64,000 bases of DNA from an uncultured Clostridium sp. (GTDB lineage Bacteria > Bacillota > Clostridia > TANB77 > CAG-508). The translations under genes were made by a program, and so were the position numbers. The stretch lies in contig CAOKXF010000004.1 in NCBI GenBank assembly GCA_948473335.1, positions 1 through 64,000 of the forward strand. The letters are read 5' to 3'. The stretch's first letter is position 1, and every line of letters begins with the position of its first letter. A model generated the notes under the pieces. It worked only from the letters and a program-made list of their open reading frames with translations. It had not been told where the DNA came from and searched no databases. Shown one piece after another: positions 27,659-37,800 of this stretch.

Positions 27659-29273
27659 ATGAGTTTTAGCAATCAAAACGCCATAAATAAAGCATTTAAA
27701 GTAGGAATATATATACGTTTATCTCGTGAAGATGGAGACAAATTAGAAAGTGATAGTATTTCAAATCAAAGAGATATTTTGCAAAGGTATATAAAAGAAA
27801 ATCAGCTTATTTTTATAGATGAATATAAAGATGATGGAATTTCACGGAACAACTTTTGATAGACCAGATTTTAATCGAATGATACAAGATATAGAAAACA
27901 AAAAAATTAATATGATTATTACAAAAGACTTATCAAGACTTGGAAGGGATTATATAAAAACAGGTTACTATATAGAAAATTACTTTCCAGAAAAAAATGT
28001 AAGATATGTTTCGGTATTAGATGGAATAGATACATTTTTAGATAGTACAAACAATGATGTAACACCTTTTAAAGCAATTATAAATGATATGTATGCAAAA
28101 GATATTTCCAAAAAAATTAAAGGAGTTTTACGAGAAAAGGAATTAAAAGGAGAATATTTAGGAAGTATCGCCCCCTATGGGTATAAAAAAAGTGCAATAT
28201 ATAAAAACAAGCTAGAGATAGACAAAAATGTATCTTATGTAGTAGAAAAAATATTCGAGCTATATTTAAAAGGAAACGGATTACAAAAAATATCAAATAT
28301 TTTAGATGAAGAAGGAATTGATTCCCCCAGTAAATATCTAGGTTTAAAACATCAAAGAACAACATGGAATCCTAAATCTATAAGAGCAATGCTTGTAAAT
28401 GAAGTATATATTGGAAATACTGTTCAAAATAAATGTGTTTCTGTTTCCTATAAAATAAAAAAACGAAAACCTAAAAATGAAAGTGAATATATAAGAGTAG
28501 AAAATACACATGAGCCTATCATTAAAAGAGATACATTTATAAAAGCACAAGAAATTTTAAAAAGTAAAAAAAGTCTATCAACACCAAAACATAATGAATT
28601 ATTAAAAGGATTAATCTTTTGCCATAATTGTGGTAGACAGCTTAGAATTTGTTATCGTGGGAAAGTTAAAAAAATTGGCTATATAGATTGTAGTTTAGCA
28701 AGAGGAAAAGACAAGAAATGTATAACTTGTAACTATAATTATAATAAATTCGAAAATAAAGTGCTTCATAATATAAAAGATATAGTTAATACATTTTGTG
28801 ATAAAAATGCTTTAAAATTAATATATGAAAAAAATAAAGATAGTTATTCTTCACTTATTAAAGTGGAAGAAGAAAAATTATTAAATATAAAAAACAACAT
28901 AGAAGATGTGTCAAAAAAATTAGATAAAATGTATATGGATAACTTAAATGGAATTATTACAAACGATGATTACTTTAGATATTCAAGAAATTTTATCGAG
29001 CAGAAAGAAAAGTTAATAAAAGATAAACTCAACATACAAGACAAAATAAAAATATTACAAAATAATATTCAAATAAACCAAAATAAAGAAAAAGCTGACA
29101 AAGTAATTGAAGAATTTTTGAAATTTGAAAATCCAAGTAAAAGGATACTATTTGAATTAATAGATAGAATAGAATTAGATGAGTTTAAAAACATATACAT
29201 ATACTTTAATTTTTCAGAATTAAACATTGTTAAAGAACAATTGAGTAATATGAATTTTATCGAAAGTGCATAG
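27659..29273 (+). CDS. Large serine recombinase of element 2; reading needs one +1 shift
   Basis: An integrase/excisionase of about 537 residues when read with one shift. The ATG at 27659 has GGAGG upstream. The first frame gives the catalytic start (YIRLSREDGDK with the nucleophile Ser) up to DDGIS. There the in-frame CGG at 27845-27847 breaks the family motif DDGISGTxFDRP; skipping the C gives DDGISGTTFDRPDF exactly. The second frame runs to 29273 with ITKDLSRLGRD, the recombinase domain, a CHNCG...CITC zinc ribbon and a C-terminal coiled coil. Without the shift the product ends at 67 residues. There is no other damage, which argues against old decay. Confidence 0.87.
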
Positions 29274-29316
29274 TTTATAAAATAATTAGCAATATATCAT
29301 TCTTTTATAAATTTAA

Positions 29317-29350
29317 GTTGGTAAAAAAAGCAACACATCACATTTAGCAT
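29317..29350 (+). other. attR of element 2
   Basis: The attP arm GTTGGTAA (29317-29324) precedes the core TCACATTTAGCAT (29338-29350), from which peroxiredoxin codons continue. Confidence 0.7.
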
Positions 29351-29811
29351 GGATATACGATATATACCAAAGGACAGGAGTAAAAGTACCATTTCCAATA
29401 ATTGCAGACCGAAGCGGAGCAATAGCAAGAAAATATGGTATGATATCAAATGATGTAAGTACCACAGAAACAGTAAGGAATGTATTTATAATAGATGAAA
29501 AAGGAGTAGTAAGAACGATATTAGTATATCCATTAAATATAGGAAGATTTATACCAGAAATAATAAGAATAATTCAGGCATTACAAATTGCAGATTGCAA
29601 TAAAGCATCAACACCAGCAAATTGGATACCAAATCAACCATTAATAATGCCAGCTCCAATGACATATCCTGAATTGCAAGAAAGAGTAGAATACATAAAT
29701 CAAAATAGAAATGGAATAAATTGGTATTTAAGTTTTAAAGAATCAAGTGAAGAATGCAATAAAAAGATATGTGGTGAAGATAATAAAATAGAAGAAAAAA
29801 AGGAATGTTAA
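29338..29811 (+). CDS. Peroxiredoxin, segment 3 of 3
   Basis: This is the C-terminal 157 codons of the interrupted gene. From the att core it reads SHLAWIYDIYQRTGVKVPFP, then IIADRSGAIARKYGM, VRNVFIIDEKGVVRTIL and the TPANWIPNQP dimer-interface region of Prx6-type peroxiredoxins. It ends in a Cys- and Lys/Glu-rich tail. An internal ATG at 29440 has no ribosome site, so it is unlikely to be translated alone. With segments 1 and 2 it gives 239 residues, about the normal family length plus the extra tail. A terminator overlaps the stop codon. The frame is intact throughout. Confidence 0.88.
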   Translation, partial: SHLAWIYDIYQRTGVKVPFPIIADRSGAIARKYGMISNDVSTTETVRNVFIIDEKGVVRTILVYPLNIGRFIPEIIRIIQALQIADCNKASTPANWIPNQPLIMPAPMTYPELQERVEYINQNRNGINWYLSFKESSEECNKKICGEDNKIEEKKEC

Positions 29812-29840
29812 AAAGTCTTTATAAAAAATAAAGACTTTTT
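29810..29840 (+). terminator. Terminator of the peroxiredoxin gene
   Basis: AAAAAGTCTTTAT (29810-29822) pairs with ATAAAGACTTTTT (29828-29840). The stem begins inside the TAA stop. Confidence 0.8.
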
Positions 29841-29955
29841 ACTAAGTGTAGATTAAAATATTTAATTTAGTTAGCGTACATATTTCTTATAGATTAAATA
29901 AAATACATAAAAAGAGATGGAAATGTAAATACTAAAGAAAAAAGGAGGAAATAAA

Positions 29956-30123
29956 ATGGAAAAGAAGCAAAAAATAAATTGTACAGTTAAATCATGTAAA
30001 TATAACGATAATGAACATAAGGAATGCGACTTAGAAGCTATAATAGTAACACCAATAACAAATTGTAGTACAGGAAAAACTGATGAATCTCAATGTTCAA
30101 GTTATAAAAGTATCAATAACTAA
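29956..30123 (+). CDS. DUF1540 family small Cys-rich protein
   Basis: A 55-residue protein with a near-perfect AAAGGAGG site. Its pattern (INCTVKSCKYN, HKECDLEAIIV, then CSTG and QCSSYKS) matches DUF1540: an early C-x4-C-Y motif, a C-x-L-x-x-I-x-V strand and a late T/S-x-C-x-S-Y/F motif. These clostridial proteins probably bind a metal through the four conserved Cys; their function is not known. It is a single gene between the peroxiredoxin terminator and the aldolase. Confidence 0.75.
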   Translation: MEKKQKINCTVKSCKYNDNEHKECDLEAIIVTPITNCSTGKTDESQCSSYKSINN

Positions 30124-30193
30124 ATATTGTTTAATATAAATACACAAAATAAATTATAGATTTTCATACTTTTTCTTTAAGAAAAAATACCTA

Positions 30194-30222
30194 TTGACAT
30201 AAGAAGAAAATAGCAATAAAAT
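30194..30222 (+). promoter_or_regulatory. Promoter of the aldolase gene
   Basis: TTGACA (30194-30199) and TAAAAT (30217-30222) are 17 bases apart, 36 bases before the start codon. Confidence 0.65.
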
Positions 30223-30258
30223 AGCAATATAAAACAATAAAAAAGAGGAGTGATTTAG

Positions 30259-31191
30259 ATGTCATTAGTAACGACAAAAGAAATGTTTGAAAAATCAATG
30301 AAAGAAGGATATGCAATAGGAGCATTCAATGTAAACAATATGGAAATAATACAAGCAATAGTAGATGCGGCAGCAGAAGCAAATTCACCAGTAATATTAC
30401 AAGCATCATCAAGTGCAATAAAATATGCAAGAATAAACTATTTAATGAAAATGGTACAAGCAGCAATAGAAGAACATCCAAATGTACCAGTGGCAATACA
30501 TTTAGACCATGGACCAGATTTTGAAACATGTAAAATGTGTATAGACGCAGGATTTACATCAGTAATGATAGATGGTTCAAAATATGATTTTGAGGAAAAT
30601 GTGGCAATAACAAAAAAAGTTGTAGAATATGCACATTCAAAGGGAGTAGTGGTAGAAGCAGAGCTAGGGAAATTAGCAGGAATAGAAGATGATGTAAATG
30701 TATCATCAGCAGATGCAATGTATACAGATCCAGCACAAGCACAAGAATTTGTAGAAAGAACAGGATGTGATTCATTAGCAATAGCAATAGGAACAAGTCA
30801 TGGAGCATACAAATTTAAAGGAGAAGCAAAATTAAGATTTGACATATTAAAAGAAATAAAAAATAAAATACCAAATACACCAATTGTATTACATGGAGCA
30901 TCAACAGTAATACCAGAATTAGTAGAAATGTGCAATCAATATGGAGGAAATATACCAGGAGCTAAAGGAGTTCCAGATGAAATGCTAAAAGAAGCAAGTA
31001 TATCAGGAGTATCAAAAGTAAATGTTGATACAGACCTAAGATTAGCAATGACAGCAGGAATAAGAAAAGTATTTACAGAAGATCCAAGTGCATTTGATCC
31101 AAGAAAATATTTAACACCAGCAAGAGATTTAATAAAAGAAACAGTAAAAAATAAAATAGAGAATGTTTTTGGTTCAAGTAATAAAGCATAA
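30259..31191 (+). CDS. fba: Class II fructose-bisphosphate aldolase
   Basis: This glycolytic enzyme splits fructose 1,6-bisphosphate into dihydroxyacetone phosphate and glyceraldehyde 3-phosphate, with zinc as the electrophile. The motifs are complete: AIHLDHGPD near residue 81 (catalytic Asp and zinc His), VEAELGKLAG near 134, GTSHGAYK near 178 (zinc His), PIVLHGAST near 208 (zinc His), and SKVNVDTDLRLAM near 253. The 310 residues match the 307-312 of the clostridial type. GAGGAG precedes the ATG, and the gene has its own promoter and a terminator at 31242. Confidence 0.96.
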   Translation: MSLVTTKEMFEKSMKEGYAIGAFNVNNMEIIQAIVDAAAEANSPVILQASSSAIKYARINYLMKMVQAAIEEHPNVPVAIHLDHGPDFETCKMCIDAGFTSVMIDGSKYDFEENVAITKKVVEYAHSKGVVVEAELGKLAGIEDDVNVSSADAMYTDPAQAQEFVERTGCDSLAIAIGTSHGAYKFKGEAKLRFDILKEIKNKIPNTPIVLHGASTVIPELVEMCNQYGGNIPGAKGVPDEMLKEASISGVSKVNVDTDLRLAMTAGIRKVFTEDPSAFDPRKYLTPARDLIKETVKNKIENVFGSSNKA

Positions 31192-31241
31192 TTAGTATTA
31201 AATATAATTAATTATTTAAGAGAGTTAATATAAAAATTAAG

Positions 31242-31290
31242 AATAAAATCTTCTAAAAGACAAAGTAACTTAGGAGATTTTATTCTTGTT
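31242..31290 (+). terminator. Terminator of fba
   Basis: AATAAAATCTTCTAA (31242-31256) pairs almost fully with TTAGGAGATTTTATT (31270-31284), followed by a T-rich tail. Confidence 0.8.
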
Positions 31291-31294
31291 TTTT

Positions 31295-31340
31295 ATCCTC
31301 TAAAAAAGTCATCATAGTATGATGACTTTTTGTAGAGGAT
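31295..31340 (-). terminator. Terminator of the Rieske-FAD gene
   Basis: ATCCTCTA-(A)-AAAAGTCATCA pairs with TGATGACTTTTT-G-TAGAGGAT, a stem of about 20 bp, 14 bases past the minus-strand stop at 31354, with a T-run on the minus strand. Confidence 0.8.
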
Positions 31341-31353
31341 AATTATGTTTTTT

Positions 31354-32874
31354 TTAAGATAAATCATTAAGGTCAATAAGTTCCAAACTTTTATTAGCTG
31401 GATTGTAAATATTATGTCCCATGTAATCAAAACGAGAACCATGGCAAGGACAATCCCAAGTCTTATCTAAATTATTCCAAGTAAGAAGACATCCTAAATG
31501 AGAACAATTAGGTTTCAAAGCAAAAATGTTACCATTAGTATCTTTATAAATTCCAATATTAACACCATTCAAATTAACAATGGCACCATTATCATAAGCA
31601 ATATTAGAGATAGCTTCATGAGGAACTCTAAATTTTTCAAAAACTAAAGAATTAGCAGTTTGCTTAATCATATTTTTAGTTTCCCATCTATTTTTGAAGA
31701 AATCAAAACGTTTACTATTAAAAATATCAGCATATTTATTAGATTTGTTTAAAATTTTATCCACAATAATATTAGCAGCAATATTAGAACTTGTAATTCC
31801 CCACTTTTTGAAACCTGTTCCAATATATACACGAGGCATAATATTAGAGAACTCGCCAATATAAGGGATTTTATCAAGACTAATGCAATCTTCAGTATTC
31901 CACCTAAACAATACTTCAGAAGAAGGATACAATTTAAAAACTTCTTTTTCTAACTCAGAATAATGAGAGTCATTTTCAATTGCTTCACCAGTCTTATGAT
32001 CACCACCAACAACGACAAGAATTTTTTTATCATTATAGTTAGCAGTTCTAAAAGAAAAAATAGGAGGAGTAACATTTATATACATCCCATCAAACAGTTT
32101 AGAATGAGTGTCAACAGCAATACCATAAGAAGTAGATTGGTACATTTTAGTAAAATAAAAACCAGGAACACTCAAGAATGGATAATGAGTAGCAATTATT
32201 ACTTTATTAGCTTTAACATTTGCAGAGGAAGTAACAATGATATAACCATTACTTTTCCCATCTTTGGCGATATCTTCAACATTAGTATTGGTGAAGATAC
32301 AATTACCAGAATTAGTAATAAAAGAAGAAAGACCTAACATATATTTGCTACAATTAAATTGAGCTTGATGAGGGAACTTAACAGCAGCAGAAACTTTAAA
32401 AGGAAGATTAGTCTCAGTCAAAAATTCTGCATTAAATCCTAATTTCTTAACAGCATAGACCTCACTTTCAATTTGAGGGACTTCATCTAAATTAGTTGTA
32501 TAGACATAATTATCTTGCCACTCAAAATCACAATCGATATTATTAGTATCAATAATATTCTTAATATTCATAATAGCTTGTTCATTAGCATTCAAATACT
32601 TTTTAGCAAATTTTTCATCAAAGTCTTTAATAAGATGATTATAAAATAAGCCATGCTGACTTGTAATTTTGCCTGTAGTATTACCACTAGTTTTAAGACC
32701 AATACAAGATTCCCTTTCAAGAATAGTAACTTTTTTACCAGCTTTAGTTAAATAATATCCAGCGCTTAAACCAAAAAGTCCAGCGCCAATGATACAAATA
32801 TCAGTAGAAATGTCTTCTTTTAATTGTGAAAAAGACCCTTTATCTTTTGTAGAATCTATCCAAATAGAACTCAT
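31354..32874 (-). CDS. FAD-dependent oxidoreductase with C-terminal Rieske [2Fe-2S] domain
   Basis: A 506-residue two-module enzyme. Residues about 20-390 form a DAO/GlpD-type FAD fold, with ICIIGAGLFGLSAGYYL as the dinucleotide site and IGTGFKKWGITSSN as the C-terminal FAD contact. Residues about 410-500 form a Rieske domain with the paired motifs CSHLGC and CPCHGSRFD that bind the cluster through two Cys and two His. This fusion is widespread in Firmicutes; the substrate is unknown, probably an amine or amino acid. The start is ATG 32874 with GGAGG 7 bases upstream; the ATG at 32916 would bury that site. It is convergent with fba. Confidence 0.9.
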   Translation of the reverse strand: MSSIWIDSTKDKGSFSQLKEDISTDICIIGAGLFGLSAGYYLTKAGKKVTILERESCIGLKTSGNTTGKITSQHGLFYNHLIKDFDEKFAKKYLNANEQAIMNIKNIIDTNNIDCDFEWQDNYVYTTNLDEVPQIESEVYAVKKLGFNAEFLTETNLPFKVSAAVKFPHQAQFNCSKYMLGLSSFITNSGNCIFTNTNVEDIAKDGKSNGYIIVTSSANVKANKVIIATHYPFLSVPGFYFTKMYQSTSYGIAVDTHSKLFDGMYINVTPPIFSFRTANYNDKKILVVVGGDHKTGEAIENDSHYSELEKEVFKLYPSSEVLFRWNTEDCISLDKIPYIGEFSNIMPRVYIGTGFKKWGITSSNIAANIIVDKILNKSNKYADIFNSKRFDFFKNRWETKNMIKQTANSLVFEKFRVPHEAISNIAYDNGAIVNLNGVNIGIYKDTNGNIFALKPNCSHLGCLLTWNNLDKTWDCPCHGSRFDYMGHNIYNPANKSLELIDLNDLS

Positions 32875-33122
32875 AAAAAAACCTCCATAAATTACATATA
32901 ATATAATGATAGGCAAAGAGATTTGATATTAATATGAAATCAAGTCTTACCATAAAACATTTAAGAATTATTATTAAAAATAAAAATGAAAAATTAAATA
33001 TATTAAATCTAGTATTCCCGATTTTTGAATAAATTTGCAAAAAATATAGAAAAATAAAAAATATAATGTTATACTAGCATAAAATATTATAAGAAAAATA
33101 TAAAAGAAAGGAAAGTTAAAAA

Positions 33123-34520
33123 ATGGAAGAAAAATTAAGTGACAAATTATTCAATAAAAAAGAAAATGGATGGGAAAAAATAGACACAAGAGAAAAAGAA
33201 GCAATATTCACATTTTCAAATGGATATATTAATTTCCTAAACAAATCAAAAACAGAAAGAGAAGCAATAAAAACAGCAAGAAAGATAGTAGAAGAGAACG
33301 GATTTAGAGATATAGCAACATATGAAAGTCTAAATACAGGAGACAAAGTATATTTTATAAACAGAGACAAAAGTATGTATTTAGCAATAATAGGAGAAAA
33401 GAAAATAGAAGAAGGAATGCATATAATAGGATCACATGTAGACTCACCAAGACTAGACTTAAAACCAAACCCATTGTATGAAGATTCAGGATTTGCATAT
33501 TTTAAAACACATTATTATGGAGGAATAAAAAAATACCAATGGACAACAATCCCATTAAGTATTCATGGAGTAATAGTAAAAGCAAATGGAGAAAAGATGG
33601 AAGTAAATATAGGAGAAGACGACAATGACCCAATATTTACAATAACAGATTTATTACCACATTTAGCAATGGACCAAATGGAAAAGAAGCTAAAAAATGG
33701 AATATCAGGAGAAGACTTAAATTTATTAATAGGAAGTATACCATATAATGATGAAAAAGAAACAGAAAAAATAAAACTAAATATAATGAATATACTAAAC
33801 CAAAAATATGGAATGACAGAAAAAGACTTTTTAAGTAGCGAAATAGAATTAGTACCAGCATTTAAAGCACGTTCATTAGGATTTGACGAAAGTATGGTAG
33901 CAAGTTATGGTCAAGATGATAGAGTATGTGCATATACATCATTAATAGCAATGATGCATTTAGAAAATGTAAAAAATACAGCAGTATGTATATTATCAGA
34001 CAAAGAGGAAATAGGAAGTATGGGAAATACAGGAATGGAATCACATATGTTTGACTATTTCATATCAGAATTATTAAATAAGACAGGAGAAAATAGACCA
34101 AACTTATTAGACAAAGTATTTTGTTACTCAAAGATGTTATCATCAGATGTAGATGCAGGATATGATCCAATATATGCATCAGTATCAGAAAAGAACAATT
34201 CAGCGTTTTTAGGAAGGGGAGTAGGATTAAATAAATATACAGGAGCAAGAGGAAAATCAGGAGCATCTGATGCAAATGCGGAATATGTAGCATGGGTAAG
34301 AAATTTACTAGAAAAAAATGATATCAGATATCAAATATCAGAATTAGGAAAAGTTGATGTAGGTGGTGGAGGAACTATCGCATATATATTAGCAGATAAA
34401 GGAGTAGACGTAATAGATTGTGGAGTTCCAGTATTATCAATGCATGCACCTTATGAAGTTACTAGCAAATATGATATTTACTCTGCTTTCAAGACATACA
34501 AGGCATTTTGGAGCGAATAG
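33123..34520 (+). CDS. M18 family aminopeptidase
   Basis: A cytoplasmic zinc aminopeptidase that removes N-terminal, often acidic, residues from peptides; 465 residues. Metal and catalytic motifs are in family order: GSHVDSPRLDLK (His, Asp) near 101, DDRVCAYTSL near 266, SDKEEIGSMGNTGMES (Glu pair) near 297, DVDAGYDP near 345 and MHAPYEVTSKYDI near 441 (last His). GGGTIA near 416 is also typical. AAAGGAAAG precedes the ATG. It is monocistronic; an A-rich promoter region upstream has TATAAT at 33061. Confidence 0.94.
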   Translation: MEEKLSDKLFNKKENGWEKIDTREKEAIFTFSNGYINFLNKSKTEREAIKTARKIVEENGFRDIATYESLNTGDKVYFINRDKSMYLAIIGEKKIEEGMHIIGSHVDSPRLDLKPNPLYEDSGFAYFKTHYYGGIKKYQWTTIPLSIHGVIVKANGEKMEVNIGEDDNDPIFTITDLLPHLAMDQMEKKLKNGISGEDLNLLIGSIPYNDEKETEKIKLNIMNILNQKYGMTEKDFLSSEIELVPAFKARSLGFDESMVASYGQDDRVCAYTSLIAMMHLENVKNTAVCILSDKEEIGSMGNTGMESHMFDYFISELLNKTGENRPNLLDKVFCYSKMLSSDVDAGYDPIYASVSEKNNSAFLGRGVGLNKYTGARGKSGASDANAEYVAWVRNLLEKNDIRYQISELGKVDVGGGGTIAYILADKGVDVIDCGVPVLSMHAPYEVTSKYDIYSAFKTYKAFWSE

Positions 34521-34528
34521 TTTGTGAG

Positions 34529-34558
34529 TGTGTCAGTGGGGACGTTCCTTGTGACACA
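34529..34558. repeat. Hairpin with GGGGACGTTCC core
   Basis: TGTGTCA and TGACACA arms flank GTGGGGACGTTCCTTG, itself part-palindromic. It is unusually GC-rich for this genome and lies 9 bases after the M18 stop. Similar short elements are scattered in many Firmicutes; I see only this copy here. Confidence 0.5.
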
Positions 34559-34699
34559 AAAACTGATAAGTCACTAGGGGAATAATACTTTCAACCTATA
34601 GAGTATACAACAAAAATATAATTGCAATGATACAAAAAATGAGTGGAACGCTAGAAAGAGAAGGATTTTAGATAAGAGTAAGATATACAAGTATATATA

Positions 34700-34725
34700 A
34701 AAGCAGATAATAATCTGCTTTTTTT
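34700..34725 (+). terminator. Terminator between the M18 and M60 genes
   Basis: AAAGCAGAT-AATA-ATCTGCTTT (34700-34721) is followed by TTTT, a compact and perfect stem. Confidence 0.85.
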
Positions 34726-34811
34726 CTTACGGAAATTTAAAAAAACGGTTGAAAAAAAATAGGAAATAGCATAAAATAATAAAGATAAAAAATGAAGAAA
34801 GGAAGTGTAGT

Positions 34812-37800
34812 ATGAAAAGAACATTAAAGATTGCTATAGCATTAATGATATTAATTAACTTAATTGCAACTCCAATAACTCAATGTGTATATGCAGTTAG
34901 TGAAGGAATGCAAAATATTAAAGATAGTAGTCAAATGACAGCAGAAAATCTAACAACAGAAGAAAAAGTAGGTACAAAGCAATACGAAGATACCAACATG
35001 AATAGTAATCAAGATGAAGATTTAGTACAAAACGCAGAACAAAGTTCTCAGATAGAAAACAAAGAAGATGAAGCTGGCATAGATAAATCAGCAGGAAATA
35101 CAAAAACAGAAGATTCTGAAACAGAAAATAGTGAAGCAGAAGATATTGGAACAGAAGAAACTGAGAGTACAAATTCTGAAACAACTGAAAATATAGAAAA
35201 CGAAAAAAATAATCTTCAAAATGATATTAATAATGATAACATGGAAACAATTGAACCTACAGAAAATCTAAATACTCAATTAGATGCTATTACTGAAACA
35301 ACAAATGGATATCAAGCGGAAGATATAATGAATATGTCAACATATCAAGCTGATGACATCATAGATGGAAATATAAACAATATAGAAAATCAGATAAATA
35401 GTATTAACAATGAAAGAACAAGTCAAGATACACTAGGAAGACTTGATTTAGAAATTATTTTAAGATTACCAACAGAAGGAAACTTCAATGTACAATTACA
35501 AAAAGAAGGAAATGTAATAACTAGTCAAGGAGTAAGACAAGAAAATAAGCAATACTATTATTTTGATAACTTGGAATTAGGAACTTATACATTAAAAGTA
35601 GAAGGAACAAACTATATAACATACACACAAAAATTAGAGATAAACAACGAAGTAGCAAAAGTTGTTCTAAGCAATGGACATAATATAAATGATGTATTAG
35701 TTAATGGACAAATTAAATATGGAGTAGTTGGATTAGGAGACATCACAGGAGATGGACTTATAAATGAAACAGATGAAAAGCTTATGATAGAAAAGATAGA
35801 GTCAGGAGTCTATGAAGAAAGATATGATTTAAATAAAGACCAAAAAATCGATATAATTGACTTATCTTATATTGTATTTAACAAAAATAGGAATATAGAA
35901 GCTACACCAATAAATATGTTAAAATTGACAGAAGAAAATGTAGACTTGAAAGGAACTATAATATCAGCAGGGCAAGTATCATCTATATTCGAAAACAATA
36001 GTAACTTTGTACAGTTAAAACCAAAGAATGGTCAAGATATTACAGAAAATAATGCTTTAGAGATAGAATTAAATATAGAAAATAATGATAAAAAGACAGA
36101 AGCAGTTGTAATAACACCACCAACTGAATCAGACAATACAATACAACAGGGAGAAGCAGAAATCACATATATTAATGAACAAGGTATAGAAGAAACAACA
36201 ACAGTGCAAATAGGTTCAAGTAGAATTGCCAAAGTTCGCGCAGAAAATGCAACAATTAATTTAGCAAGAATATATTTACTAAACGCAATGATAAATCTAG
36301 CAGATATATATGAAAGTGAACCAATAAAATTAGCTAGTTTGGCACCAGTAGAATTGTCAAATAGAGTAACAACATATGGAATAAGAGCAGCAGCAACTGC
36401 TACAGTGCAAAAAGATGGAAGTATAGTAATAGATTTAGGTGGGCAAATAGCTATCAAAAAAGTTACAATAAGAGTAACAAAAACTTCAAGTAATAAATTA
36501 GCTGAAATAGCTAAAGTAGAGTTTCTAAATAATATGGAAACTAGAATACCAGAACCAGAGATGGATATTCCAGAGAATTTTGTAGCAACACCAGATAGTG
36601 AAAAATTTATCCTTACATGGAAAAAGATGACAAATGTAACAGGATATGAGGTATTGATTACAGCAAATGGAAAGACTGAAACAGTGAAGACGTCAGCAAA
36701 TAGCATGATAGTTTCAAATTTTGCAGGTGGAAAAGTAAAAAATGGTACAACATATACAGTTAAAGTACAGTCTATAAATGGAGACTGGAGGAGTGGTTAC
36801 ACAGAAGAAAGAACAGTAACACCACAACCAAATAAAGTACCAGATGCGCCTGATAATTTAAGTGTAATAGGAGCATATAGAACTTTAAAAGCAAGTTGGA
36901 AGAATATGGATAGTACAGATTCTTATAATATATATTATAGAGAATATGGAATTGGAGAATATATACAAGTAGCAAGAAATATAGAAACAAATAGTTATAT
37001 AATAACAGGATTAAAAGACAGAACAAGATATCAAGTATATGTTACAGGAAACAATAGAATAGGTGAAGGAAGACCATCACTTGTAAGTGTAGCTGAAACT
37101 ACAGATGTAAATCCACCAATTACTACTAACTATAAATTGATTAATAGACCAATAGAAGGAGAAAAGAAAACAGCACATATAGTAAGTGTAAGCAATCAAG
37201 GAGGAAATCAACCTGAAAATGAATTTGCGGTTGTAGATAGTGATTATACGACTGCTTGGACAATAAATAGCTGGGATGCAGGAGGATATAATATAGGAAA
37301 GCGTTCACCAATAGTTGAATTTGATAAAGTATATAAAATAGAAAAAGTAGTTGTGGTACCATCAGAAGCACAAGGAGCAGACTATTTCTATGGAAATACA
37401 CAATATTGGGACGAAAATGGGAATAGTAGTATTATAAATGGACAATACGCAAAGAAAACTAGTAGCAATGGAAAAATATATTATGAATTTGAATATAATA
37501 CACCAATAATGGCAAAGAAAATTCAAACAAATTTTGCACTATATTTACCAAGTTCAGGAAATTTAATATCAATAGCAGAAATGAAATTCTATGAATATGA
37601 TGGAATAAAAGATGAAATAGCAAGTTTATATACAGACCAATTATGTGTAACATTAAGAGATGATGTAACAGAACAAACAATAGCGGACATAGAAATGAAA
37701 TTAAACACAAAAGAAGAAGCAAGTGGAGAATATCATCCAAAGAGAGAAATGTTACAAAAAGAATTAGATACAGCAAGAGAAATACTAAATAATAAACAAT

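Larger units (their letters stand above)
24997..29350 (+). mobile_element. Serine-recombinase integrative element 2 (~4.3 kb) inside the same peroxiredoxin gene
   Basis: The element is bounded by 13-base near-identical repeats, TCACATCTTGCAT (24997-25009) and TCACATTTAGCAT (29338-29350). The rebuilt circle junction has perfect 8-base inverted arms GTTGGTAA (29317-29324) and TTACCAAC (25018-25025). Cargo is a transglutaminase-like protein, the MNT-HEPN pair, a 72-residue protein, a 45-residue ORF and a large serine recombinase at the right end. Excision at the repeats restores SNASHLAWIYDIYQR of the host gene. It sits only about 95 bases from the right end of element 1. Confidence 0.82.

Noticed and set aside
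17577..29811. Group I/II intron or IStron as the cause of the split peroxiredoxin
   Set aside because: No intron-encoded protein or intron core is present; each insert has a serine recombinase at one end and direct-repeat att cores.
36032..36706. 224-codon open frame on the minus strand inside the M60 protease gene
   Set aside because: The plus-strand gene has clear domains and codon bias; the opposite frame has no ribosome site and is a by-product of AT-rich coding.
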